From the NCBI GenBank assembly GCA_039640505.1, contig CP046865.1:1603501-1667500 (forward strand): a stretch of DNA of 64,000 nucleotides, in the 5' to 3' direction. A program made the position numbers and the translations under genes. The notes beneath the pieces are model-generated. The model was not told the DNA's origin. It ran no database searches and worked only from the letters and a program-made list of their open reading frames with translations. How positions within the stretch are numbered: position 1 is the stretch's first letter; the number at the start of each line of letters is the position of its first letter. This document shows positions 1 through 9,243 of the stretch, in pieces. The stretch is from Rhodobacteraceae bacterium Araon29. Its GTDB lineage: Bacteria; Pseudomonadota; Alphaproteobacteria; Rhodobacterales; Rhodobacteraceae.

Positions 1-1066
1 TCTTAAAACCACCGCCTGCCTGCTGGCTGTTGCGGTCAAAATAAGCTTTGTATTCTTGTGCAAACCGCTCAACTGCTCGAACAACCTCAACCTTAAACTG
101 ATCTAGCGTATCGGCAGAAGGGGCCGGCAAAACCAGTCCAAACCGTTTAATTCGAATAACATGATCAGGCGTTGCATTGCCTCTGGTGGCGTAATCGCAA
201 AGCCCTTGTCCGTCGGTGAAATGGCGAATTTCATCTGAGTGCCTAAAATCTAAAACCCACCGATTGGGCCGTCCTTCAATATTGGTTTTCGTGGCCAATG
301 CGCCGCGGATAATTGGTGCAATGTCACTTACTTCAGGTTTTATGGGGGGTAATTTTGCCGCCTTAAAAGGGCGTTCACATCCCTTTTGCAATGTATCTTC
401 TGCCTGAGAACACATTGAAATCATGTCTTCATAGGATTGTCGTGGATCGTCGTGAAAGGTGAAAATGCCATGCTGCAATAAGATCATGTGCTTTGTCTTG
501 GGGTTTTCTTTCAATTTATTATGGCACAGTTTGGCCAGCGCAAAGCCCGGCATGACGTAGGGGATAATCATGGTATCGGGAAAAAGATCACGAATTAGAT
601 CCTCCCCATTGGGTTGATTTGTTAATGAGATGATTGCATTGGCATGGGAATGGTCAACATATTTATGCGGAATAATAGCGTGGAGAACCGCTTCTATTGA
701 AGGGTTTGGAGCGCTCGGTTGCAATAATAGTTTGCGCTGAGCCGCTACTAAATCCTGATCTGAAAGTGCTGACCGCTCAGCCAGTGCCGCTAAGGGCGCA
801 AGCTCGACGGCTGGTAGCCCGGGCGCTTCGATCGATGCCATATCCCACCCTGATCCCTTTACGCAGAGAACCTCGAAAAGATCGCCCAATGGATCTTTAA
901 GATGGGTTTTTAACGATGTATTTCCGCCGCCATGCAAAACCAATTCCGGCTCTTGGCCAAGCAACCTTGTTGAGTAAATGCGGATGGCAAGATCTTTTGC
1001 CAGACCTTGTTTTTCCGATGCGGAAATAAATGCACTTAAATCGCTTTGGTTCCAACTTGATTGCAT
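1..1066 (-). CDS. Bifunctional aldolase/short-chain dehydrogenase, RhaD-like (N-terminal part, cut by window edge)
   Basis: About 355 residues are visible from the ATG at 1064-1066, and the frame stays open to the window edge. The N-terminal half is a class II aldolase domain. It has the substrate loop LHGGGNTS near residue 45, the GSGWD segment near residue 72, and the metal-ligand motif HSHA near residue 139. In the bifunctional rhamnulose-1-phosphate aldolase/lactaldehyde dehydrogenase family (about 690 residues) this domain is followed by a Rossmann dehydrogenase, which would lie outside the window. The expected reaction is cleavage of a ketose 1-phosphate to DHAP plus an aldehyde, then oxidation of the aldehyde. 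The gene is last in the visible ABC operon, 30 bases after the ATPase, which suggests that the importer feeds it. The exact sugar is not readable. The start has an upstream AGGAG (caggagtaacc). Confidence 0.85.
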   Translation of the reverse strand, partial: MQSSWNQSDLSAFISASEKQGLAKDLAIRIYSTRLLGQEPELVLHGGGNTSLKTHLKDPLGDLFEVLCVKGSGWDMASIEAPGLPAVELAPLAALAERSALSDQDLVAAQRKLLLQPSAPNPSIEAVLHAIIPHKYVDHSHANAIISLTNQPNGEDLIRDLFPDTMIIPYVMPGFALAKLCHNKLKENPKTKHMILLQHGIFTFHDDPRQSYEDMISMCSQAEDTLQKGCERPFKAAKLPPIKPEVSDIAPIIRGALATKTNIEGRPNRWVLDFRHSDEIRHFTDGQGLCDYATRGNATPDHVIRIKRFGLVLPAPSADTLDQFKVEVVRAVERFAQEYKAYFDRNSQQAGGGFK

Positions 1067-1096
1067 TGGTTACTCCTGTTTAGCTGAATTGGAAAG

Positions 1097-2167
1097 TCAC
1101 AGCGAAATCCGATTACCACTTGCCTGATCAAACACATGGATTTTTTCTGGTTTTATCGAAAACATCATCACTTCGCCAATACGGGCCTGAAGTGCGCGCG
1201 ATGCGACGGCAACAAATGGGCGCCCATATAAATCCAGATGGAACTGGGTATCTGCTCCAGTTTTTTCGGCAATCTTTAAGCTGCCTCTGATCACACCCGT
1301 AGGATCCTGCACCACTTCGCTTGGACGGATGCCACAGGTGACCTGCCTACCCGCATGCGCTGCATATGCTTTGGGTAGAGCAAGCAACAAATCACCAGCC
1401 CGCAACAGCACCTCACCTTTTTCAGAAACAATCTCACCATCTAAAAAGTTGATTGAGGGGGAACCAATGAAATCCGCAACAAACCGGCAATTTGGTCGGT
1501 CATATAGATCATCGGTAGTGCCTAATTGGATAATATCCCCATCACGCATCAGGGCAATTTTATCCGCCATGGTCATGGCTTCGATTTGATCGTGGGTTAC
1601 ATAGATTGTGGTTGCCCCGAGCTTGTCGTGCAATTGGCGAATTTCAATACGCATATGGGCGCGCAGCTTGGCATCAAGGTTTGATAGCGGTTCATCAAAT
1701 AGAAACACACTGGCATCTCGCACCATCGCCCGCCCCATGGCGACGCGTTGCCTTTGCCCACCTGAAAGCTCGGCCGGCTTGCGGTCAAGATACTCGGTTA
1801 AATTAAGAACCTCGGCAACCTGTTGCACTTTCTTAGCAATTTCTGAGGCTGATTTCTTGGCAACCTCTAAGCTGAAGCCAATATTTTCGCGCACTTTCAT
1901 GGTGGGATAAAGCGCATAGTTCTGAAAAACCATCGCGATATTTCGATCACGTGGATGCACATCGTTGACAACACGGCCGTCGATAGAAATTTCACCTTCG
2001 CTTATGGTTTCAAGTCCGGCGGTCATTCGGAGCAAAGTGGTTTTTCCACATCCTGAGGCCCCCAGAAGAACCACAAATTCACCGTCTTTTATATCAAAAG
2101 ATAAATTCTTAAGAACCGACACTGCCCCAAAGGACTTGCCAACCTTTCTAAAATTTACTTCCACCAT
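1097..2167 (-). CDS. Sugar ABC transporter ATP-binding protein (MalK/UgpC type)
   Basis: A 356-residue cytoplasmic ATPase that powers sugar import. Walker A GASGCGKT is at 36-43, the signature LSGGQRQ at 134-140, and Walker B VFLFDEP at 154-160, followed by the D-loop SNLD. The C-terminal third is the OB-like regulatory domain of the MalK/UgpC group and ends with a typical SIKPEKIHVFD segment. An upstream in-frame ATG at 2209 would overlap the preceding SDR gene. The ATG at 2167 has a GAGGA site about 10 bases ahead and leaves an 11-base gap, so I chose it. It works with the two permeases and binding protein encoded just upstream in the same operon. Confidence 0.95.
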   Translation of the reverse strand: MVEVNFRKVGKSFGAVSVLKNLSFDIKDGEFVVLLGASGCGKTTLLRMTAGLETISEGEISIDGRVVNDVHPRDRNIAMVFQNYALYPTMKVRENIGFSLEVAKKSASEIAKKVQQVAEVLNLTEYLDRKPAELSGGQRQRVAMGRAMVRDASVFLFDEPLSNLDAKLRAHMRIEIRQLHDKLGATTIYVTHDQIEAMTMADKIALMRDGDIIQLGTTDDLYDRPNCRFVADFIGSPSINFLDGEIVSEKGEVLLRAGDLLLALPKAYAAHAGRQVTCGIRPSEVVQDPTGVIRGSLKIAEKTGADTQFHLDLYGRPFVAVASRALQARIGEVMMFSIKPEKIHVFDQASGNRISL

Positions 2168-2178
2168 GCAGTTTATCC

Positions 2179-2904
2179 TCAGTATTTTTGTCGCGTTGGG
2201 GTCAGGCAAATTTCTTGAACCAGTACGTTTTGGGGCTGGCTGTAGACGTCCGCAATCACCTGCCCTACAATTTGGGCGTCAAGACCTCCGCCTATTTTAG
2301 CTTTATTCTTTTGGTACTCTGCCAGTGTTTTTGGATCACGCACGCCCGACAAGACTTCTGTTTCAATAATACCGGGTGAAACAACAACCACCCTGACGTT
2401 AAAATCAGCAAGATATTCCCGCAAACCTTCGCAAATGGCATGTACAAAAAACTTGGTCCCACAGTAGACCGTATGGTCTGGGTAAACCTTACGGCCTGCA
2501 ATTGAGCTCATCACAACAAGCGTACCGCGCTTGCGTTTGATCATTCCTGTAAGAACAGAATGAACTGTATTCATGACGCCTTTGGTGTTGATATCTATCA
2601 TTTCGTCCCATTCTGAGGGTGGTTGATGGCCAATATCAGCCAGCCGGGCAATTCCAGCGTTGGCGAACATCAAATCAACTGGGCCAAATTGCACTTCGGC
2701 CTTGGCCACTGCTTTTATGATTTGCTGACGCTGGCGAACATCAACTTTGCAGCAGATTGAGTTTGGTAGGTTTAAGGCGTTCATTCGATCCAACCGACGG
2801 GCCATCAATAACATAGGATGGCCCGCAGCTGAAAAAGCTTGCGCGGTGGCCTCACCGATACCAGAACTGGCACCAGTGATGGCGACAAGCGGTTTATGAG
2901 ACAT
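2179..2904 (-). CDS. Short-chain dehydrogenase/reductase
   Basis: A classical SDR of about 241 residues. It has the cofactor motif TGASSGIG at the N-terminus, an NAG-type segment (ANAGIA) near residue 87, a catalytic Ser in VMSSIAG, and the YxxxK pair in YCGTK. The N-terminal cofactor loop (ARRLDR) suggests NADP(H). It lies inside the sugar ABC operon between the binding protein and the ATPase, so it probably oxidises or reduces the imported sugar or polyol. Two ATGs lie six bases apart (2910 and 2904). The GGA at the right distance favours 2904. The substrate is unknown. Confidence 0.85.
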   Translation of the reverse strand: MSHKPLVAITGASSGIGEATAQAFSAAGHPMLLMARRLDRMNALNLPNSICCKVDVRQRQQIIKAVAKAEVQFGPVDLMFANAGIARLADIGHQPPSEWDEMIDINTKGVMNTVHSVLTGMIKRKRGTLVVMSSIAGRKVYPDHTVYCGTKFFVHAICEGLREYLADFNVRVVVVSPGIIETEVLSGVRDPKTLAEYQKNKAKIGGGLDAQIVGQVIADVYSQPQNVLVQEICLTPTRQKY

Positions 2905-2966
2905 TTCCATCGTTCCGAATTTGGGCGCAAAGAACAGCTTTAGGATCTGCGGCTCTTTGCTTTCCT

Positions 2967-4457
2967 TTAGCCCGCGACAACTTTGTCGACTGATTTCGCA
3001 ATGTCATCCATTGCTTCTTTACTTGATGCATATTCACCGGCAAAATACTTGCCTAGCCCGACTGGAATTGTATCGTTTGACAGCTGTGCCCACTGCGGCA
3101 AATCTGGCTCGGACCCCATATCTTTGGCAATCGTTTCCCGTACCACACCTAAGTGGCGCGTCGTGCCTGGACCGACCCGATTGTTTGCAAGTATACGCGG
3201 ATCATCATAAACACTTTCCCTCGTGGGACCAGTGCCACCACCGAGTGCTGTGATCAATACTTGGGTGTCAAAAGAGGTTGCCCATTGCATAAAGATCCAA
3301 GCCGCATCGGGATTTTTGGAATTATGTGATACGGCAAGCGATGATCCACCTTGGTGCCCAACCCCAGGAATTTCACCAAACCCGGTTTCATTGACAGTTC
3401 TTAAAGCTTTCGGTTTTGGGCAACGCACGGCTTCCATTAAGCCAGAAACTTTGGTTGCGCTAGGATCATCGAAATAGGGGAAAAACTCACCCCAACTCAT
3501 CATGGTGGCAGCAACGCCCTGAGCCACTGACTGACCCTGACCATCCCAAGTCCAGCCGGTCACTCCCGGTGGCATTGTAGCTTTCAGACGATCCCAGTAC
3601 TCCATCGCTGCAAGACCTGCGTCATCATGACCTGAGAATTTTCCATCCGGACCAAACACTGATCCACCATGGCCCCAGAGCCATGCTGTCCAATCACATT
3701 CGAGACTGTAGTGACCAGATTTCATCTGACCCGTAGCGCCAAATACCTTCGGCCCCATCTCATCTGTGATGGCTTTTGCCTGCTCATAGTATTCCTCAAG
3801 CGTCTCCGGCGCTGTGAAACCCATTTTTTCGTAGATGTCCTTGCGGTACATCATTATGAAAATGGGAATATCATAGGGAACGCCGACCCAACGGTCTTCA
3901 TATTTTGCAATCCCGTCGACCAAAGCAGGCAGAAAGTCATCGATGTTGTAATCTGGCATGGCCAAATCCGGTTTATCCGCCAATTGTTCGCGCGGATCAA
4001 AAACATCGCGGCTTACGGACGCCGCCCAAGACTGGTCGATATAGTAAAGGTCATAGGTTCCAAGCTGGGACGCGATATCCAAGGTGAGCTTTTGCAAAAC
4101 CTGCTCTAGTGGAAGCACCTCAATCTCAACCTTGATGCCCGACGCTTCTTCAAAGTATTTTTTTAGCTGACTGTTAATCGCATTCGAAGGCGGTGTTGAT
4201 TCAGTTGCCAGCCTTAAAGTGGTGCCGCGAAACGGCTTTGTTACATCCTTGACCCAAGCAAGAACTTCTGCCGAAGGCTCAAGGGCCATGTTGGTGTCGG
4301 CAAAGGATAAACTTGGGCGGATAATACCAGCGCCTAAGGCGCCAGCGCTTAGCCCAAGGCTGGATGCGTTTCTCAAAAACGATCGGCGATTCATTTTACC
4401 GCGGACATAGTCGTCAACTATTTTCGCCCTGTAGAGTTTTTTATCACTGTCTTTCAT
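2967..4457 (-). CDS. Sugar ABC transporter substrate-binding protein (family 1), Tat-exported
   Basis: 496 residues, the usual length for a family 1 extracellular solute-binding protein. The N-terminus carries a twin-arginine signal (NRRSFLRN, Arg24-Arg25) and a hydrophobic stretch (LGLSAGALGAG), so export of a folded protein by Tat is likely. The body has the family 1 pattern with periplasmic hinge segments such as VGVPYDIPIFIMMYRKD and DAAWIFMQW. It captures the sugar in the periplasm and hands it to the two permeases encoded upstream. GGGAA lies seven bases before the ATG. Ligand identity cannot be read from the sequence. The divergent SorC regulator and RhaD-like enzyme suggest a sugar or polyol. 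Confidence 0.92.
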   Translation of the reverse strand: MKDSDKKLYRAKIVDDYVRGKMNRRSFLRNASSLGLSAGALGAGIIRPSLSFADTNMALEPSAEVLAWVKDVTKPFRGTTLRLATESTPPSNAINSQLKKYFEEASGIKVEIEVLPLEQVLQKLTLDIASQLGTYDLYYIDQSWAASVSRDVFDPREQLADKPDLAMPDYNIDDFLPALVDGIAKYEDRWVGVPYDIPIFIMMYRKDIYEKMGFTAPETLEEYYEQAKAITDEMGPKVFGATGQMKSGHYSLECDWTAWLWGHGGSVFGPDGKFSGHDDAGLAAMEYWDRLKATMPPGVTGWTWDGQGQSVAQGVAATMMSWGEFFPYFDDPSATKVSGLMEAVRCPKPKALRTVNETGFGEIPGVGHQGGSSLAVSHNSKNPDAAWIFMQWATSFDTQVLITALGGGTGPTRESVYDDPRILANNRVGPGTTRHLGVVRETIAKDMGSEPDLPQWAQLSNDTIPVGLGKYFAGEYASSKEAMDDIAKSVDKVVAG

Positions 4458-4488
4458 CGGTAAATTCCCTTTTGGTTAGTTTCATTAA

Positions 4489-5373
4489 TTATTCCTTGAC
4501 CGAGCCCAGCGTGAGCCCGCGCACAAGATGTTTTTGAACCAATAAAATAAATACAAACGCTGGAATCATTGCGGCCGCCCCCAAGGCGGCCATGTTGCCC
4601 CAAGCCGTGCCAGTCGAGGTTACAAACGTCGATGAAACCACTGGCACAGTTTTCAACCCAGTTTGGGTTAAGGTCAGAACAAATATAAATTCAGTCCAAG
4701 AAAAGATAAAACAAAGCACCGCTGTTGCCGCCATCCCACCCTTGACAATCGGCAGCACAACGCGGCGGAAAATCAAAGCGCGGGATGCCCCATCCACCAA
4801 GGCACTTTCATCAATTTCTTTGGGTATATCATCAAAAAAGCTTTTCATTAGCAAAACGGCTAATGGCAAATTCATCAAAGCGTGGATCAATATCACCCCA
4901 GTATAAGTGTCGAGCAAACTCAGCTCTTTATAGATGAAAAAGACTGGTATCACGACGGCAACTGGCGGCATCATGCGGGTCGAAAGCACCCATGACACAA
5001 AATGATGCTGACCTGCGAATCTCATTCTACTCAGCGCATATGAGGCAAAAGTGGCAATCGTCAGTGCCAGAGCTGTTGAAAGGACGGCAATGACAATAGA
5101 ATCCCATAAACGAGGCCCCATTTTCCAATTGCCGCCTCCAGGGAGAACTTCTCGCTGTTCGCCAAATCCAAATCCTAACGACAGTCCAAAAACTTCCTCA
5201 AAATTTCTGATTGTCGGCTTAAAGTCAAAGACTTGCGGCGGATAATTAAATATCTCACGTCCATCCTTGAAGGCCACAGTGAGCCAATAATAAAGCGGAA
5301 AGGCAAAGAGCATAACAATCGCCCATCCCGCCAATGTGCGCATCATTCGATATGACTTGGACTGGACCATCAT
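4489..5373 (-). CDS. Sugar ABC transporter permease (MalG type)
   Basis: An inner-membrane permease of 294 residues with about six hydrophobic segments. The cytoplasmic EAA loop (ESALVDGASRALIFRRVVLP) contacts the ATPase. A longer frame from 5493 exists, but its first 40 residues lie inside the preceding permease and are not membrane-like. The ATG at 5373 shares its A with the stop codon of the upstream gene (TGATG), a translational-coupling arrangement, so I took it as the start. It pairs with the MalF-type protein encoded just before it. Confidence 0.93.
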   Translation of the reverse strand: MMVQSKSYRMMRTLAGWAIVMLFAFPLYYWLTVAFKDGREIFNYPPQVFDFKPTIRNFEEVFGLSLGFGFGEQREVLPGGGNWKMGPRLWDSIVIAVLSTALALTIATFASYALSRMRFAGQHHFVSWVLSTRMMPPVAVVIPVFFIYKELSLLDTYTGVILIHALMNLPLAVLLMKSFFDDIPKEIDESALVDGASRALIFRRVVLPIVKGGMAATAVLCFIFSWTEFIFVLTLTQTGLKTVPVVSSTFVTSTGTAWGNMAALGAAAMIPAFVFILLVQKHLVRGLTLGSVKE

Positions 5374-6248
5374 CACCAACGAACCTTTGCGACATAAATA
5401 AATAGATTTGCCAAAATCAGGATCACTATCAGTGTAAACAGTGACAGCGTTGCCCCATATCCCCACTTGATAAAGCTGAAAGTCTGCTGCCACGAGTAAA
5501 GAGACAGGGTATAGGTCGCGGTTCCTGGGCCCCCGCTAGTCATGACAAAGACATAATCAAACATCCGAAAGATATCGATACCGCGTATCAGAACCGCAAC
5601 CGCAATCACTTTACTTAACAATGGTAAAGTAATTCGGCGGAACACGGTGAAACCTGATGCCCCATCTAACATCGCAGCCTCATAAGGTTCTGCCGGCAGC
5701 GCGCGCAATCCAGCCAGAAATATCAACACCATAAAGGGGGTCCATTGCCAAATATCGGCCAGCATTACCCCCCAAAGCGCCGTGGATGAAGTTGCTAAAA
5801 TTGGGGTGGATTTATCTAAGATACCCAGAAGGTCGAGCACATAGGTCAAGACCCCAAATTCCGGATCTTCGATTAAAAGATACATCATGCCCACAATAGC
5901 GGGCGGCACTACTAGAGTGAGGGTCAATACGGTGCGAAGCAGTTCAAAACCAAACTCTTCCGCGTCTAGTAGCAAGGCGATGGCCATCCCAAGCACCAAT
6001 TCAATCGCCAAGACAAAAACGAAATAGAAGACTGTTGTGCCCAAAGCGCCCCACATACGACTGTCAGAAAATAATTTTTGCCAATTCAATAGGCCGACGA
6101 ACTCTAACTCGCGGCGGAAAAGGGAATATTCATGGAAACTTAGCCAAATGTTATAAATCACAGGAATGATGGTGAATGCCACCAGCATCATTATTAAAGG
6201 GGCCATCCAAATAAATGGCCGATCAGACGAAAACACTCCAGATAGCAA
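5373..6248 (-). CDS. Sugar ABC transporter permease (MalF type), TTG start
   Basis: A 291-residue inner-membrane permease with six predicted transmembrane stretches. Its EAA loop (EPYEAAMLDGASGFTVFRRI) lies in the second half. It is the first gene of the importer operon. The start is a TTG at 6246-6248, supported by a strong AAGGAG nine bases upstream; no ATG lies near. It is divergent from the SorC-type regulator, and the shared 168-base region holds a palindromic operator candidate. Confidence 0.92.
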   Translation of the reverse strand: MLSGVFSSDRPFIWMAPLIMMLVAFTIIPVIYNIWLSFHEYSLFRRELEFVGLLNWQKLFSDSRMWGALGTTVFYFVFVLAIELVLGMAIALLLDAEEFGFELLRTVLTLTLVVPPAIVGMMYLLIEDPEFGVLTYVLDLLGILDKSTPILATSSTALWGVMLADIWQWTPFMVLIFLAGLRALPAEPYEAAMLDGASGFTVFRRITLPLLSKVIAVAVLIRGIDIFRMFDYVFVMTSGGPGTATYTLSLYSWQQTFSFIKWGYGATLSLFTLIVILILANLFIYVAKVRW

Positions 6249-6311
6249 GAGCTGCTTCTCCTTACCGATTCTTAATTACACCGCACGCTCATAGTTGCTT
6301 AATATGCTCAA

Positions 6312-6350
6312 TTGTGCAACAAATTTTAAATCAATGCACATTTGTGCAAA
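6312..6350. promoter_or_regulatory. Probable SorC-family operator in the divergent promoter region
   Basis: The region between the divergent permease and regulator genes contains TTGTGCAA at 6312-6319 and a perfect palindrome, TGCACA-TT-TGTGCA, at 6335-6348. The second copy extends to TTTGTGCAAA, so the same TTGTGCAA half-site occurs twice, 30 bases apart. This layout suits an oligomeric SorC-type regulator controlling both directions. Assignment to the adjacent regulator is inference. Confidence 0.55.
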
Positions 6351-6416
6351 TTAATCTCTTGGATGGATCGACAGGCATGTCCTTCAATCAGAGTGCTAAG
6401 GTTAGGAGTTCTAAGT

Positions 6417-7379
6417 ATGTATAAGCCTTTGAAAAAGAGTGCCCAGCTTAGTGGATCAAATGACGAAACATTGGCCCGAGTTTCGCATCTTTACTATGTG
6501 CTTGGACTTACACAGAATGAAATCGCCAAACGCCTAGCAATCACCCGGTTTAAAGTACATCGTCTGTTGGTGCGCGCGCGCGAAAAAGGAATGGTTAGAA
6601 TCGAAATCGACGTCCCTTATGCAGCGCGGTTTGAACTGGAAAGCGCATTGATGGAAGCCTATGGATTAAGTGCAGCTTTTGTGTTTCCTTCCGATGCATC
6701 TGATGATGTGTCAGTTTCTGAAGTCATTGGAATTTATGCGGCCAATGTTGCGGCTGGATTTATCAAAGATGGGATGACCGTCGCTACATCATGGGGCCAG
6801 ACCTTGCGAGCGCTGGCAATAGCGATGGAGCCAAACCCGGCACATGACTTATCAGTAGTCTCAATGATTGGAAGTCTTTCAACCAGATCTGGTCAAGATA
6901 AATATGAAGCTGCCACGGTACTCGCCGAGCGTCTTGGGGCAGAGTGTTTCTATCTTCCTGGCCCAATTTTATGTGATACCATGGCCGCCAAAGAAATCAT
7001 AAATGCCCAGCCAGCGGCGCAGATTGCAATGGAAAAATCTAAAACGGCTCACCTTGCGCTGCTCAGTATTGGTGGACGCGAAATGAGCAGCATAAAAGAC
7101 GCAGCCTTTCTATCTGATGAAATGTATCAACAAGCACTTGATGCCGGCGCTATCGGAAATTTTTTGGGCCGGTTTATTGGCGCCGACGGAGCGCCCATTC
7201 AGCATGATTTGAATAGATTATCTGTGGGAATTGATCCCGATAGCATCCATGACATACCTTGCCGAATACTTTGCGCTGGTGGCTCTCATAAAGTTGCAGC
7301 CATGAAAGCTGTTTTGCTTCGCGATGTAGCGACGGTTCTTGTCACTAATGACCAAACAGCTCGCGCATTACTGAAATAG
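6417..7379 (+). CDS. SorC/DeoR-type sugar-responsive transcriptional regulator
   Basis: 320 residues. The N-terminus has a helix-turn-helix at about 20-55 (LTQNEIAKRLAITRFKVHRL). The rest matches the SorC effector-binding domain, which resembles NagB-type sugar-phosphate enzymes and contains blocks such as GMTVATSWGQTLRAL and SIGGREMSSI. SorC proteins usually bind a phosphorylated sugar or polyol and control a neighbouring catabolic operon. Here that would be the divergent ABC importer. A longer frame begins at 6342, but the ATG at 6417 has AGGAG at 6404-6408 and starts just ahead of the HTH, so it is preferred. A hairpin follows the stop codon. Confidence 0.9.
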   Translation: MYKPLKKSAQLSGSNDETLARVSHLYYVLGLTQNEIAKRLAITRFKVHRLLVRAREKGMVRIEIDVPYAARFELESALMEAYGLSAAFVFPSDASDDVSVSEVIGIYAANVAAGFIKDGMTVATSWGQTLRALAIAMEPNPAHDLSVVSMIGSLSTRSGQDKYEAATVLAERLGAECFYLPGPILCDTMAAKEIINAQPAAQIAMEKSKTAHLALLSIGGREMSSIKDAAFLSDEMYQQALDAGAIGNFLGRFIGADGAPIQHDLNRLSVGIDPDSIHDIPCRILCAGGSHKVAAMKAVLLRDVATVLVTNDQTARALLK

Positions 7380-7403
7380 ATCACCAAATCTGTGAGGATC
7401 AGT

Positions 7404-7423
7404 GGCAACTTTGTAAAGTTGCC
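7404..7423 (+). terminator. Hairpin after the SorC regulator
   Basis: GGCAACTT-TGTA-AAGTTGCC forms a perfect 8-bp stem with a 4-base loop (9 bp if the loop tightens). It starts 25 bases after the regulator stop codon. The following bases (TTGATTATA) are only weakly T-rich, so intrinsic termination is likely but not certain. Confidence 0.5.
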
Positions 7424-8037
7424 TTGATTATAGGAAAATTGAATGCGTCGCTTGCATTTCTTAAAGCTGGAAGACGTGGTAAAAGTTCTAGCCGCGTGTG
7501 ATCGCTAATGTTGCAAAAAACTGGCCAATCGCCTGATAGCAGAGACTGGTATGTGTCTATCATCAGGCACTGGGCTACTGAGATTTAATCGCAATAATCA
7601 AAAATTGCGAACCTGATGTGGGAAATATCAAAGGGCGCTTTCTACGTGAAACTGGTTAAAAAACTGAGATACCATGAGCAAAAGACCCTGATTGGATATG
7701 TGGTTAGGAGCGGAGCTATTTGTTGTCTAGGACTTCACCAATATGCACTGACGGTTGCTCGTATCAGTCATAAGGTGCAACAGCAAACGCTGACTCCGCT
7801 ACGGCCATAGACGCGTCTGGGGCAGCTTTGGGCTTAAAGATAATCAACGATGAGCATGTGTTTGGCTTCATTCAATTTGACCTGTGGCCAAGCCTACGGC
7901 GCTTTGGAATTCAATTGATGGTAAGATAAACTAAAGATTAATAAATGGATTATTTTCTGTCGATCAAATTAATAGAATTGTATCACAAATTATGATCTGC
8001 TAGCAGTTTCAAAGCGCACTTTTTCAAGGGCTATCGT
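7424..8037. other. Gene-poor spacer, 614 bases
   Basis: No convincing gene was found. An imperfect inverted repeat (GCCTGATAG at about 7530 against CTATCATCAGGC) could fold as a bulged hairpin. An open stretch at about 7787-7926 (plus strand) ends in FIQFDLWPSLRRFGI and could be a remnant of a lost gene, but I cannot name a family. The last 150 bases are AT-rich and should hold the promoter of the downstream operon. AAGGG precedes the TTG start at 8038. Confidence 0.4.
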
Positions 8038-9243
8038 TTGGACAAAAAAGACCCAAAAATTGTACCAAGCCGACGTGTCTACGGATGCGTTTCTGCGCGT
8101 ATCACCGCGCAGAAAAAATTACCTAAATTGATATTTGATTTTATTGATGGGGCTGCAGGTCGTGAAACTGGCTTAAAAAACAACCAAGCCGCCTTTGACC
8201 GCCTCAAATTGAAGCCTCGCGTATTGTCAAAGGAAACTCAGCAGTCCTTGGCAACAGAATTTTTGGGGCAGTCATATAACCTGCCGTTTGGCATCGCGCC
8301 GATGGGAATGTGCAACCTATCCCATCCCAGAGCCGATTATTTGATGGCGCAGGCTGCACAGCGTTTGAAATTTCCGGTAACCCTGTCCTCTGCTGGCTCA
8401 AGCAGCATCGAAGACATGCGCAATTGGGCCGGCGATAATGCGTGGTTTCAACTTTATGTGACGCCGCCCATGGAGCATAGCCTTTCGTTGGTGCACCGAG
8501 CTCAGGATGCTGGCTATCGCAATTTAATTTTGACAGTGGATGTGCCAAAAGTCAGCCGCCGGCTGCGAGATATCAAAAATGGCTTTCAAATGCCATTTAA
8601 ATTGCGCACGCGGCAATTTTTTGATTTTGCCACCCACCCCGCATGGAGTCTGCGCCTATTGGCGGCAGGCAGGCCAAAACCCGTCAACTTTCCCCAAAAC
8701 GGATTGGGGTTTGACCGCGATGCCAGCCGTGCCATGGCAGATTGGGATTTTCTTGCCCGCCTGCGCGATCAATGGCAGGGCAATTTAATTGTAAAGGGCG
8801 TAACAGCCCCCGAGGATGCTTTACGGATCAAATCGACGGGAGCAGATGCGGTATATGTCTCCAATCATGGCGGCCGTCAGCTGGACAGCGTACCGGCAGC
8901 GATTGATCTTATAGGACCAATTAGAGAGGCTGTCGGCCGAGAATATCCTGTGGTGTTTGACAGCGGGGTACGCGATGCAGAAGATATTCTAAAGGCTTTG
9001 GCGAGCGGTGCAGACTTTGTCATGCTTGGGCGGCCAAATTTATTCGCGCTTGCCGCAGATGGCGCAGCCGGACTGGAAAGTCTTTATGCAGCTTTACGGT
9101 ATGATCTTTCGGTTGCGATGGCGCAAATCGGCGTCGAGACGATTGGGCAGATTGGATATCATAATTTATCACAGGATACGCAGATGATGACCGCTCACAC
9201 TGACGCCGCCGCATCCGCGAAGGCAAAAGGTAAAAAACCATGA
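8038..9243 (+). CDS. FMN-dependent L-2-hydroxyacid dehydrogenase/oxidase (LldD/mandelate dehydrogenase family)
   Basis: 401 residues, full length for the family. The FMN barrel motifs are all present: PFGIAPMG near residue 83, the strand-end Lys253 in IVKGV, the catalytic His277 and Arg280 in SNHGGRQLD, and the phosphate-binding DSGVRDAEDILKALASGAD at about 308-326. The enzyme should oxidise an L-2-hydroxy acid to the 2-oxo acid. The start is a TTG at 8038 with AAGGG seven bases upstream. It overlaps the next gene by four bases (ATGA), so it is translationally coupled to a thiamine-diphosphate enzyme that could act on the 2-oxo acid product, as in the mandelate pathway. The substrate is unknown. 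Lactate, glycolate and mandelate are family precedents. Confidence 0.9.
   Translation: MDKKDPKIVPSRRVYGCVSARITAQKKLPKLIFDFIDGAAGRETGLKNNQAAFDRLKLKPRVLSKETQQSLATEFLGQSYNLPFGIAPMGMCNLSHPRADYLMAQAAQRLKFPVTLSSAGSSSIEDMRNWAGDNAWFQLYVTPPMEHSLSLVHRAQDAGYRNLILTVDVPKVSRRLRDIKNGFQMPFKLRTRQFFDFATHPAWSLRLLAAGRPKPVNFPQNGLGFDRDASRAMADWDFLARLRDQWQGNLIVKGVTAPEDALRIKSTGADAVYVSNHGGRQLDSVPAAIDLIGPIREAVGREYPVVFDSGVRDAEDILKALASGADFVMLGRPNLFALAADGAAGLESLYAALRYDLSVAMAQIGVETIGQIGYHNLSQDTQMMTAHTDAAASAKAKGKKP

Noticed and set aside
5374-5493. 40-residue N-terminal extension of the MalG-type permease
   Set aside because: It lies wholly inside the preceding permease gene, is not hydrophobic, and the TGATG-coupled start at 5373 begins the conserved protein.
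7616-7810. 64-codon frame in the spacer after the SorC gene
   Set aside because: No ribosome site, no recognisable motif and no neighbour link; treated as chance.
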